A stretch of DNA of 64,000 bases from Trichloromonas sp034006665 (GTDB taxonomy: Bacteria > Desulfobacterota > Desulfuromonadia > Desulfuromonadales > Trichloromonadaceae): contig NZ_JAVESI010000009.1 in assembly GCF_034006665.1 (NCBI RefSeq), positions 28,192 through 92,191 on the forward strand, given 5' to 3'. The number at the start of each line of letters is the position of its first letter. Within the stretch, counting starts at the first letter, position 1. A program made the position numbers and the translations under genes. This document shows positions 36,620-44,803 of the stretch, piece by piece. Below the pieces are notes generated by a model, which saw only the letters and a program-made list of their open reading frames with translations, searched no databases and had not been told where the DNA came from.

Positions 36620-36692
36620 ATTGCAACGGGAAGACCCGGGGATGAGGTGGGGTCGGGGTGGGCATCTGCGTGATTGACGCTGTTATCCTGCC
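36592..36692 (-). ncRNA. Candidate phosphate-responsive small RNA
   Basis: A minus-strand transcript of about 100 bases is predicted between the direct-repeat box at 36711-36749 (with -10-like GACGAT at 36701-36696) and the strong terminator at 36592-36619. No conserved ORF lies within. This is inference from promoter and terminator only. Confidence 0.4.
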
Positions 36693-36695
36693 GGC

Positions 36696-36749
36696 ATCGT
36701 CCTTCCCCGGGGTCAGAATTCGTTTAGCTTCGGGTTAGAAGTTGGTTGG
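36696..36749 (-). promoter_or_regulatory. Four-copy PhoB-type box on the minus strand (candidate)
   Basis: Reading the minus strand, CCAACC, CTAACC, CTAAAC and CTGACC begin at 36749, 36738, 36727 and 36716, exactly 11 bases apart. A -10-like GACGAT (36701-36696) follows after 9 bases. Confidence 0.5.
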
Positions 36750-36879
36750 GGCAAGCCGTCGGCCATATCGATTTTTCACCGATACGCACACTTCTTTAAC
36801 GCCCCGTCCATGCTTTTCTAAACATTTTCCGACAGATTGACTTCATCGAAAACGCCGGCCCTTGCCTGGAGGTCTTCCC

Positions 36880-38694
36880 ATGAAGTCGCATCGTCGGGAC
36901 AATCACGCCATCTTCGAAATCCACGCCCCATTTGCCCCGTTGCTTGAAAAATTCTTCGGTTTGCGGAGTTGTGCCGCGATCTATGATGATCTCGTCGCAC
37001 ACCCTGACGATTGCGATTTTTCTGCGCAGATTCTTGAGCGCATGGGTATGAGCTATGTCGTGACCGATGAGGAATTCGGGCGGATTCCCGCCACGGGGTC
37101 CCTCGTCGTTATCGCCAACCATCCCTTCGGCGGGGCCGAGGGGCTGATCCTGCTCGATCTGCTGCGCCGGGCGCGATCGGATGTCCGGGTGCTGGCCAAC
37201 TCCCTGCTGTGCCGGATTCCGGAACTGCGGGAAACAGTCATTCCCGTCGACCCCTTTGGCGGGAATGCCGCTGCGGCTGCCAATCGGACGCCGTTGCGCG
37301 AGGCCGTCCGCTGGGTGCGCGGCGGCGGCGCGCTGCTGATTTTCCCCGCCGGCGCGGTCGCGCATTTGCGCCTGCGTCGCCGCGAGATCTCCGATCCTCC
37401 CTGGTCACCCCATCTGGCCCGCCTGCTTCGTGCTTGTGCCGCGCCGGTCTTGCCGATCTTCTTTCCCGGACATAACGGCCTGGTGTTTCAACTGGCTGGT
37501 CTGCTTCATCCACGCCTGCGCACCGCCCTCCTTCCTCGGGAATTCCTCAACAAGGCCGGCCGCCGTTTCCCGCTGCGCATCGCTCATGTTGTCCCCTGGA
37601 AGAAACTGGCCGCCCTGCCCGACGACCGCGAGTTGATGGACTATCTGCGACTCAAAACCTATCTGCTCGGCTGCGTTGGCACGGAGGCAGGGCCGCCTGC
37701 GGAGAGCGGCGAGGAAATCCCGCCGGCGGCGACGGGGCAGGAACCGGTGATTCCTCCCCGGTCGACGGGGATACTTGTCGAGGAGATCGGCCGCCTGCAT
37801 CAGTCCCAATTATTGGCCGAGAACGGCGGGATGCAGGTTTTTCAGGCCCGGGCCACGCAGATTCCCTACACGTTGCTGGAGATCGGTCGCCTGCGCGAAT
37901 TGACCTTCCGCGCCGCCGGGGAGGGGACCGGCCGTGGTTGCGATCTCGACGCCTTTGACGAGCACTACACCCACCTCTTCATCTGGGACCGCGATGCCCT
38001 GGAAATCGTCGGCGCCTACCGTTTGGGCAAGACCGACGAAATCCTGCGGGAGTTGGGCAAGAAGGGACTTTATACCCAGACCCTTTTTCACTTCCGTACC
38101 CGGATGCTGGAAGGGCTCGGCCCGGCCCTGGAAATGGGCCGCTCCTTCGTGCGCGAGGAGTACCAGCGTGGCTACGCACCCCTGCTGCTGTTGTGGAAAG
38201 GGATCGGCCGCTTTGTTAGCGAGAATCCCCGCTACCGCATGCTTTTCGGCCCGGTGAGCATCTCCCGCGAGTACAGCGACGTTTCCCGGCGGCTGATGGC
38301 CGAAACTCTCCAAGAGAGTCTCTCGCTGCCCGAGCTGGCGCGCATGGTCAAACCGCGGATTCCGATGCGGGTTAAACGTGTGCGCATCAAGGGCTGCGCG
38401 CCCGAGACGGCACGAGCGGTGATGCGGGATATCGAGGAGCTTTCCGCACTGATCGCCGATATCGAAATCGACCAGAAGGGGATTCCGGTCTTGCTGCGCC
38501 ATTACCTCAACCTGGGGGGGAAACTGCTGGCTTTCAATCTCGATCCGGAGTTCGGCGAGGTGCTCGACGGCCTGGTGCTGGTCGATCTGCTGCGCACCGA
38601 CCGGCGCACCCTGGCCCGCTACATGGGCAAAGACGAAGCAGAAGCCTTTCGCGCCTATCATGAAAACCTGGCGACGACCAGACTGGCCTGCTAG
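36880..38694 (+). CDS. OlsF-like bifunctional ornithine-lipid acyltransferase
   Basis: A 604-residue fusion. Residues about 60-270 are a PlsC-type acyltransferase with NHPFGGAEG (His81) and FPAGAVAHL. Residues about 300-520 are a GNAT-type N-acyltransferase of the hemolysin-like/OlsB class (LRELTFRAAGEGTG, DLDAFDEHYTHLFIWD, GRSFVREEYQRG). This order matches OlsF, in which the C-terminal half makes lyso-ornithine lipid and the N-terminal half adds the second acyl chain. Such phosphorus-free lipids usually accumulate under phosphate limitation. GGAGG precedes ATG 36880. The exact substrate is inferred. Confidence 0.78.
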   Translation: MKSHRRDNHAIFEIHAPFAPLLEKFFGLRSCAAIYDDLVAHPDDCDFSAQILERMGMSYVVTDEEFGRIPATGSLVVIANHPFGGAEGLILLDLLRRARSDVRVLANSLLCRIPELRETVIPVDPFGGNAAAAANRTPLREAVRWVRGGGALLIFPAGAVAHLRLRRREISDPPWSPHLARLLRACAAPVLPIFFPGHNGLVFQLAGLLHPRLRTALLPREFLNKAGRRFPLRIAHVVPWKKLAALPDDRELMDYLRLKTYLLGCVGTEAGPPAESGEEIPPAATGQEPVIPPRSTGILVEEIGRLHQSQLLAENGGMQVFQARATQIPYTLLEIGRLRELTFRAAGEGTGRGCDLDAFDEHYTHLFIWDRDALEIVGAYRLGKTDEILRELGKKGLYTQTLFHFRTRMLEGLGPALEMGRSFVREEYQRGYAPLLLLWKGIGRFVSENPRYRMLFGPVSISREYSDVSRRLMAETLQESLSLPELARMVKPRIPMRVKRVRIKGCAPETARAVMRDIEELSALIADIEIDQKGIPVLLRHYLNLGGKLLAFNLDPEFGEVLDGLVLVDLLRTDRRTLARYMGKDEAEAFRAYHENLATTRLAC

Positions 38695-38728
38695 CGACCG
38701 CCAATCAATCCGCGTGCCGAACAGAGGT

Positions 38729-38771
38729 CTAATAACCACTTTGTCGTCTTCTAACAAAAGCGTAATAGCGT
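38729..38771 (+). promoter_or_regulatory. Candidate PhoB-type promoter upstream of riboswitch
   Basis: CTAATA (38729-38734) and CTAACA (38751-38756) are two 11-base periods apart, with -10-like TAGCGT (38766-38771) nine bases after the second. It would start a transcript just before the c-di-GMP aptamer. Confidence 0.35.
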
Positions 38772-38827
38772 ATCACTAAACAAATCGACAAGCTGGAGCT
38801 GATTGTCCGGCTTGTGAATTTCAGCAA

Positions 38828-38918
38828 GAGCTTCCTCGAAAAGGCAAATCCCGGGCAACCGGGTGACGCAAAGCCACGGGTCCGTTATCCGCGGATGGCC
38901 GGGTTACCAATGAGGGAT
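38828..38918 (+). promoter_or_regulatory. c-di-GMP-I (GEMM) riboswitch
   Basis: Core features: AAGGCAAAT (38841-38849), helix CCCGG-GCAA-CCGGG (38850-38863) with a GNRA tetraloop, the invariant GACGCAAAGCC (38865-38875), and the 3' arm GGCCGGGTTACC. CCTC (38834-38837) and GAGG (38912-38915) close P1. The base matching Vc2 position 20 is G, favouring c-di-GMP over cGAMP. It controls the chemoreceptor gene downstream. Confidence 0.9.
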
Positions 38919-38941
38919 AGATCCCGTGTTTGGCAGCCACG

Positions 38942-38971
38942 CCCATTTCTTTAACGGAGGTGGGTTTTTTT
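38942..38971 (+). terminator. Riboswitch expression-platform terminator
   Basis: CCCATTT (38942-38948) pairs with AGGTGGG (38958-38964), followed by seven T. AGCCACGCCC (38935-38944) could alternatively pair with GGGCGTGGCT (38981-38990), sharing the CCC of the terminator. Confidence 0.7.
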
Positions 38972-39011
38972 ATTTTCGAAGGGCGTGGCTCGCTAGCTAA
39001 GGGGGTTAGAT

Positions 39012-41228
39012 ATGGAAAATGTGAAAATCGGCAAACGGCTTTTCGGTGGGTTTGCTTTGGTGGTCGGACTGGTGGCTGTCATGTGTTTGATGACGATTCT
39101 GACCACTGGAGATGTGAAACGAGCCAACCGTGACGTATCCGAGGCCCTGGAACAGGCGGCTTCGGTGGAGCAGGGGCGGGCGCGCCATGACCAGGTTACG
39201 GCCGCGCTGCGTGCCGTGCGCGGCGACCTGACCGCGGCGGCCGGGGATGTGCGCAATGCCCTGTTACAAAACCGCGCGCAGGTCGCTCTTTTCAACAAAG
39301 AACACCCCGAACCCCTAGGGCGGTTGCTGAGCGGTCCCGACGGGGAGGCGTTACGGGCGCTACTGCCCGAATCCGAAACGGCTCTCGGGCGCTTGGAGGA
39401 GATTCGCCGGCGGCTGCTTGAACTCGATCAGTCTATTCAACAAGGCTGGGCACCGCAACATCCGGGCCTGGCCCAGGCCCTTAACGACTTGAAGCGGACC
39501 CAACTCTATTGGGCCCTCAATGTCGCGAATATGATCTTCGTCCGCAGTTCCATCAGTGAGCTGTTGTTCGAAGAGATTACGGACACCCCGCTGGAAGAGT
39601 TTAAAAACGGGCCGCTCTATGCTCGTTACGCGGCTGAGATGCCTACCCTCGAAACCGCCTTGGCCAAGGCGTCCGCAACCAATGCCAAGCTCTGGGAGTC
39701 CTCTTTCAAATTAAATCGGCTGGTATTCGCCAATGACTGGGAGGGGGTGCGCCTGCTCTACCGGGACGAATTCCCTGCCGCCATCAAGTCGATGGCGGTC
39801 GACATCGACAGTGTGCTGACGCAGGAAGAAGCCGCACTGCGTGCCCAGGAGCGGATTTCGCAACAGCTTAACGACCCGGTCAATGCGCTGTTGGACGAAA
39901 CCGCCGAATTACTGCTGGGCTTTGAGGCGCAACTCGAAGAAACGGGTCAGGTCCAGATGGAGGCGGCCCGGCAGGCGGCGCTTGCGGTTGGTGAAACGCG
40001 GCAACGGGTCGAAGCGAAACTTACGGGAATGACCCGCCACAGTCTGCTGCTGACTACGATGGTGATCGTCATTTGCATCCTCGCCGGGTGGCGGATTACC
40101 CGCTCCATCACCGTGCCGCTGGGACGGACGGTGGCGATGATCCGGGATCTCGATCAGGGTCATCTCGATAACCGTCTGAATCTGCAAAGCCGCGACGAAA
40201 TCGGTGAAATGTCCAGAATTCTCGACAGCTTTGCCGACCACCTGCGGGACGAAGTCGTCACTGCATTTAAGCGTTTGGCCGCGGGGGATTTCACCTTCGA
40301 GGCACGGGGGTTGATCCGGCAGCCTCAGGGCGAAGCCAATGAAATCCTGCGGGGGCTGATGGGCGAAGTGCGCTTGGCCGGGGAAAATATTTCCATGGGT
40401 GCCGGGCAGATCGCCGCTGCCAGCCAGGAACTTTCCGAAGGCGCGATCGTCCAGGCCGGCGCCTTGCAGGAAATCACCAGTTCTATGACGGAAATGTCGC
40501 ACCAGACCCGGCTCAGCGCCGAAAAAGCCGATGCCGCGCGGCAGGCCACGGCGCGGGCGATGGAGTCGGGGCAACAGGGCACCCGCCGGATGGCGGCCAT
40601 GGTCGAGGCGATGAACGGCATTAAGGCGTCGAGCTCGGATATCTCCAAGATCATCAAGACTATCGACGAAATCGCCTTTCAGACCAATCTGCTGGCGTTG
40701 AACGCCGCTGTCGAAGCTGCTCGGGCCGGGCAGCACGGCAAGGGTTTCGCAGTAGTCGCCGAGGAGGTGCGCTCCCTTGCCGGGCGCAGCGCCCAGGCGG
40801 CCAAGGAAACCTCGGAGTTGATCGAAGGCGCCGTCGCCAAAGCCGACTCGGGGGCGATTCTGGCCGGTCAGACTGCCGCCGCCCTAGAGCAGATCATGGG
40901 GGAAATTACTCGCGGCGCCGCCTTGGTCGCCGAGATCTCCGAAGGGAGCCGGCAGCAGGCCAGGGGCTATGGCGAAGTCAGCCAAGGCCTTGCCCAACTC
41001 GACGAGGTCACTCAGAAAAAAGCCGCCAGCGCCGAGGAGTGCGCCGCTTCGGCAGAGCAACTGGCGGCTCAGGCGCGGCATTTATTCCTTTTGCTGAGTC
41101 GTTTCAGGATGACGGTGGAGGATGAGCCTGGGGAGGAGAAGACCCTTGCTCAAGTCACCTTTGAGCACGATTGGGATACTGAAAAGTCGCTTGTGCCTTG
41201 TTCAACGCCAATTCCCGGACTGATTTGA
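39012..41228 (+). CDS. Methyl-accepting chemotaxis protein
   Basis: A 738-residue chemoreceptor. TM1 (about 12-38), a long helical periplasmic sensor (about 40-340), TM2 (about 341-360), HAMP (ITVPLGRTVAMIRDLDQGHL) and a cytoplasmic signalling domain with the hairpin tip DEIAFQTNLLALNAAVEAARAG. It signals through CheA/CheW to flagella or another Che-controlled output. AAGGGGG precedes the ATG. Transcription is gated by the c-di-GMP riboswitch. No che genes are nearby. Confidence 0.95.
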   Translation: MENVKIGKRLFGGFALVVGLVAVMCLMTILTTGDVKRANRDVSEALEQAASVEQGRARHDQVTAALRAVRGDLTAAAGDVRNALLQNRAQVALFNKEHPEPLGRLLSGPDGEALRALLPESETALGRLEEIRRRLLELDQSIQQGWAPQHPGLAQALNDLKRTQLYWALNVANMIFVRSSISELLFEEITDTPLEEFKNGPLYARYAAEMPTLETALAKASATNAKLWESSFKLNRLVFANDWEGVRLLYRDEFPAAIKSMAVDIDSVLTQEEAALRAQERISQQLNDPVNALLDETAELLLGFEAQLEETGQVQMEAARQAALAVGETRQRVEAKLTGMTRHSLLLTTMVIVICILAGWRITRSITVPLGRTVAMIRDLDQGHLDNRLNLQSRDEIGEMSRILDSFADHLRDEVVTAFKRLAAGDFTFEARGLIRQPQGEANEILRGLMGEVRLAGENISMGAGQIAAASQELSEGAIVQAGALQEITSSMTEMSHQTRLSAEKADAARQATARAMESGQQGTRRMAAMVEAMNGIKASSSDISKIIKTIDEIAFQTNLLALNAAVEAARAGQHGKGFAVVAEEVRSLAGRSAQAAKETSELIEGAVAKADSGAILAGQTAAALEQIMGEITRGAALVAEISEGSRQQARGYGEVSQGLAQLDEVTQKKAASAEECAASAEQLAAQARHLFLLLSRFRMTVEDEPGEEKTLAQVTFEHDWDTEKSLVPCSTPIPGLI

Positions 41229-41410
41229 GTAATGCGTCGGTAACGAAGGTGTCGGCGTGAACCCTATGGGTATGTCACCGATGATCGAGATACTGCTCCG
41301 TAAATCCTCTCTGATTCTCTTTGTGCTGCGGTGTCTTTGAGTGCTTGCGGTCGGATCGCTGGAAACTTTCCGAGCAATTCGCGCCGAACTCGCCGCCGTG
41401 ACCGAAACGG

Positions 41411-41452
41411 CGAGCGGCGGGGAATAGGGTTTCCCCGCCGCTCGTTTGCTTT
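41411..41452 (+). terminator. Strong terminator downstream of the chemoreceptor gene
   Basis: CGAGCGGCGGGGAA (41411-41424) pairs with TTCCCCGCCGCTCG (41431-41444) around TAGGGT, then TTTGCTTTC. It lies about 180 bases after the stop and 40 bases before the convergent EAL gene. Confidence 0.85.
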
Positions 41453-41490
41453 CTTCATCCCGCCCCTTCATTTCTTTGTCGCGCCGCCGC

Positions 41491-43278
41491 TCAGGCGACT
41501 CGACATTCCCGCTCCGTCTCTTCCGCGAACCCCTGGGTCAATCGTTCACGGCGCTCGACAAAAAGGGCGTTGCCGTTCTCTTTTTTGGCCATGGCCTTGG
41601 CTTCGCTGGCCATGTGGGCGATGTCGTAGCAGGTCATGGGGATATCGCCGCGCCAGCAGATCGCGCCGATGGAGAGGGTTATGAGCGGCAGGAAGATGCG
41701 CTCGCCGGCGCGGTTGTTGCCCCATATTCCGCCCTCGTGCCGGTGTTGCCGGGTGTAGTGCGCCGGTATCGCCTGGGCGAAGTTTTTGAGGATGCTTTCG
41801 CAGCGATCCTGCCAGTCGGTGCTTTGAAAGATGACGATGAAATCGTCGCCGCCGATGTGCCCGATAAAATCACTTTCCTTTTCGGCGTTGTCGGACAGGA
41901 TGCCGGCCAGCAGTTTGATCACGGTGTCGCCGGCGGCATAACCGTAGGTATCGTTGTAGGCCTTGAAATGGTCGAGATCGCAGTAGCAGGCGGTAAAGGG
42001 CGCGCCGTTGCTCAGGAGGAACTCAATCTCTTCTTGAATCGGCACGTTTCCCGGCAGTTGCGTCAGAGGGTTGGCGTGCTGGGCGCGTCTTATCTGTAAT
42101 TCCGACAGATTTCGCAACAGGGTGAGGATGGAAACGACACCGGCATAGTCCCCGTTTTCCGTCACCAGGATGTCTTGTCCCCGATAGACAGGTTTCCGTT
42201 CGTCGAGAAAAGTGCTGATTTTTTCAAGGGGGGTATGGACATCAATCACGATCGGAGCGGACTCCATGAAGTTGGCGATGGGCTCCTTGCTAAAGAGGTC
42301 CCAACCATAGCGCGAGGCGGCCACATTCAGAAAATCTTCGCGGATGACCAGACCGGCGACCTGGTTGCTGTTGATGACCGGGAGCGAACGCAATTCGGGA
42401 TGGCGGTCGAAGAGTTCCCCCGTGTGGCGGAAGAGGGTTGATGGGGCGACCACGGGGGACTGTTGCGCCAGTTTGCCGATCGTCAGTTCCCGACGGCGCG
42501 GGCGCTGAAGTCCCTGAGGTTTATTGGCAGGTTGGCTCGGGCTGAACTCTGGTTCCAGCACCGGGACCGGGCGTGGACGACTCAAAAGGAATCCCTGCCC
42601 CAAGTGGATTCCAATTTTTCGAATGGTTTGATACTCCTCGGGGGTTTCGATCCCTTCGGCGATGGTCTGACATCCCTGGCCGTGGGCGATTTCAAGTAAG
42701 GAGTGAACGAACTGCTGTTTGTTGTAATCGTCGTTAATCCCCTGTACGAAATGCCGGTCGAGTTTGACATATTCGGGGCGCAACTCCGACCACAGACGCA
42801 ACCCGGAATAGCCCGCTCCCAGATCGTCGATGGCGATGGTGAAACCCATTTGCCGGTAGTGAGAAAGAGCTTCGCGAAAGAGATTGTAGTCGTCGATGGT
42901 GCTGTGCTCCGTCAGTTCGATGACGACCTGTTCCGGGCTTAGACCATGGCGCTCCAGAAAGCGCCGGGTATAGCCTCGGGGGTATTTTTGCTCCATCAGG
43001 GAGAACGGACAGATATTGAGAAAGAGTTTGGCGGGCAGATTGAGGTGGGCGAAGTTCCGAATATGGAGCTCCCGGGTTAAAAGTTCCAACTCCATGCGTC
43101 TGCCGCAACGTCCGGCGACATCGAAAAGCATGTCGGGCTGGTGCAATGGGCTGCCCTCCGGTCCGCGAAGCAGGGCCTCGTAGCCGATGATCCGGTTGCT
43201 GCGCAGATCGACAATGGGCTGAAAATACGAATAAAGACGATCGTTTTCGATCAGGGCGGATAGTCGTTCGCAAGTCAT
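41491..43278 (-). CDS. EAL-CBS-GGDEF c-di-GMP turnover protein
   Basis: A 595-residue cytosolic protein. The EAL phosphodiesterase domain (about 1-245) has YEALLRGP (33-40), ELTEHS, DDLGAGYSG and AEGIET, so it looks active. Tandem CBS-like motifs follow (about 270-395). The GGDEF domain (about 405-570) ends with HIGGDDFIVIF, where Asp replaces the second acidic Glu, so cyclase activity is uncertain. It lies 15 bases after the DUF2062 gene and closes the five-gene lipid operon. Confidence 0.92.
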   Translation of the reverse strand: MTCERLSALIENDRLYSYFQPIVDLRSNRIIGYEALLRGPEGSPLHQPDMLFDVAGRCGRRMELELLTRELHIRNFAHLNLPAKLFLNICPFSLMEQKYPRGYTRRFLERHGLSPEQVVIELTEHSTIDDYNLFREALSHYRQMGFTIAIDDLGAGYSGLRLWSELRPEYVKLDRHFVQGINDDYNKQQFVHSLLEIAHGQGCQTIAEGIETPEEYQTIRKIGIHLGQGFLLSRPRPVPVLEPEFSPSQPANKPQGLQRPRRRELTIGKLAQQSPVVAPSTLFRHTGELFDRHPELRSLPVINSNQVAGLVIREDFLNVAASRYGWDLFSKEPIANFMESAPIVIDVHTPLEKISTFLDERKPVYRGQDILVTENGDYAGVVSILTLLRNLSELQIRRAQHANPLTQLPGNVPIQEEIEFLLSNGAPFTACYCDLDHFKAYNDTYGYAAGDTVIKLLAGILSDNAEKESDFIGHIGGDDFIVIFQSTDWQDRCESILKNFAQAIPAHYTRQHRHEGGIWGNNRAGERIFLPLITLSIGAICWRGDIPMTCYDIAHMASEAKAMAKKENGNALFVERRERLTQGFAEETERECRVA

Positions 43279-43293
43279 GAAGAAAAAGTCCTT

Positions 43294-43779
43294 TCAGAAA
43301 AGGCTCGGACGGCGCAGAAAGGCCAGAAAAATCCGTCGCAGCAGCACGACCAGAAGCGGGGCGAGGAGGGCCCAGGCGCCGAGGGCCTGGAGATTGGCGA
43401 GGCCGAGGCTGTGCGCAGCGGCGAAGGCATCTTGGCGGAAGGCGGCATGCACGGCTTCGATGTCGAGTGCTTGCGTCGAGGGGCCGAAGAACGCTTGTCC
43501 GAGGTGGAGGAAGGGGATGAAAAGCACCAGTTGCACGGGAAACGCCAGATAGTTGGCGAGTTGGATCGCCCCCTGGTTGAGTCCGAAGAGCGCGGCGCAG
43601 AGGGCGCAGGCCAAAGTCGATCCCCAGACGCAGGGAGCGATCCCCAAGGTGACGCCGCAGGCCAGGGCGAGAGCCAGCCGCCCGGGGGTGATCCCTTGTC
43701 CTGCCAGGCTCCGCGCCAGGGCGACCGGTTTGCTCCAGGGCGATGGTCGGCGCGGTTCAGATGCGGTCGAGGTGGACAT
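43294..43779 (-). CDS. DUF2062 membrane protein
   Basis: A 161-residue inner-membrane protein of the DUF2062 family: GVTLGIAPCVWGSTLACALCAALFGLNQGAIQLANYLAFPVQL with three to four helices. Function unknown. It is often found near lipid or glycosyltransferase genes. It starts inside the 3' end of the Lgt-like gene (overlap 23 bases). Confidence 0.88.
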   Translation of the reverse strand: MSTSTASEPRRPSPWSKPVALARSLAGQGITPGRLALALACGVTLGIAPCVWGSTLACALCAALFGLNQGAIQLANYLAFPVQLVLFIPFLHLGQAFFGPSTQALDIEAVHAAFRQDAFAAAHSLGLANLQALGAWALLAPLLVVLLRRIFLAFLRRPSLF

Positions 43780-44803
43780 GAAAACTCAGGGTCGCGCCGG
43801 TTACGGTACTGCGCCCGGTATGGATAAAGAGAGCGAGCCACAACCCTTGCAGGAAGAGCATCAGAAGCGGCCGGCCGAAGAGGGCAAAGCCGCGGTGCAG
43901 TTCGGGAACGACGACGGACGGGGCAGCGGGATGGAACAGGGCGATGGCCAGGGCATAGGGCAGGGCCGCCAGCGCCATGAGCTGATAGGCGGAGATGCGC
44001 CCTGTCCCGCGGTAATCGGCGCGCAGCGTTTCCGAGTAGACCCGCCAGGCCTGGGTGACGAAGGTCGCCAGAACAAAAGCGGTGCTGAACTTGCCGGCGA
44101 GGAAGAGGCCGGTTCCGGCGATGCCGACAAGGCAATAGAGAAGGGCGGTCAGGCCCTGGACCGGAATCACGCCGACCCCCTCCAGTCCGTCGGCGTAGGC
44201 GATCTTCTTGGTCGCGCCGAAAAAGACGAAGTGCCTACGGCGGAAGAGTTTTTGCATGCGCTGGCCGCATTGCGCCAGGGGTTTGCCGTAACAGCAGCCG
44301 AAGCTGATACAGGCGAGGCGCCCCAGCCCTTCGCCGAAGGCATAGGCGACGGCGATGGCGGCTAACGCCGGCAAAACCGGCAGGGGCGTGAGCCAGGGCA
44401 GGCGGTTCACTCCTGCGAGCAGCCAGGGGGCGATGAGCAGGCCGACAAAGACGGCGCCGCCGACGGTGAAGGTGTGGGCTTTCCCTTCCACCACACGGGC
44501 CACCAGGCGCGAGGCGGGGACGCAGACCAAAAGCAGGATGACGGCCGCCGTGAGAATGCTCGCCAGGGGGACGCCGACCGTGCCCAGCAGCAGCACCAGG
44601 ACGGCCACCGCCGCCAGATAGGCGTTGGCGGTGAGCAGTCCGTACCAGGTCAGGTTGATCCCCTGCCAGTGGCCGTCATCCAGGCGACGCAGGGGCAAGG
44701 TTGCGAGAATCTGCCAGCGCTCTCCGGGCAGCACCCGAAAGCCCCAAGTGAGCAGGACCAGGCAGGCCAGGGCGAGAATCGACAGAAAGAGGGCGTTGCT
44801 CAT
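43757..44803 (-). CDS. Lgt-like prolipoprotein diacylglyceryl transferase family protein
   Basis: A 348-residue polytopic membrane protein. It shows the Lgt-type GRLACISFGCCYGKP block (about 190-204), close to the RIGCF-GCCYG form in some Lgt enzymes, and a C-terminal helix set (YSETLRADYRG). The conserved His and Arg of canonical Lgt are hard to assign, so it may act on another lipid acceptor using phosphatidylglycerol. Its ATG overlaps the phosphatidylserine decarboxylase stop as ATGA. This is probably a second, specialised member, not the housekeeping enzyme. Confidence 0.75.
   Translation of the reverse strand: MSNALFLSILALACLVLLTWGFRVLPGERWQILATLPLRRLDDGHWQGINLTWYGLLTANAYLAAVAVLVLLLGTVGVPLASILTAAVILLLVCVPASRLVARVVEGKAHTFTVGGAVFVGLLIAPWLLAGVNRLPWLTPLPVLPALAAIAVAYAFGEGLGRLACISFGCCYGKPLAQCGQRMQKLFRRRHFVFFGATKKIAYADGLEGVGVIPVQGLTALLYCLVGIAGTGLFLAGKFSTAFVLATFVTQAWRVYSETLRADYRGTGRISAYQLMALAALPYALAIALFHPAAPSVVVPELHRGFALFGRPLLMLFLQGLWLALFIHTGRSTVTGATLSFHVHLDRI

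Noticed and set aside
36796..36849. Plus-strand PHO box directly upstream of the OlsF-like gene
   Set aside because: TTAACG (36796) and CTAAAC (36818) keep the period, but the intervening unit and the -10 are poor, so it was not listed as a feature.
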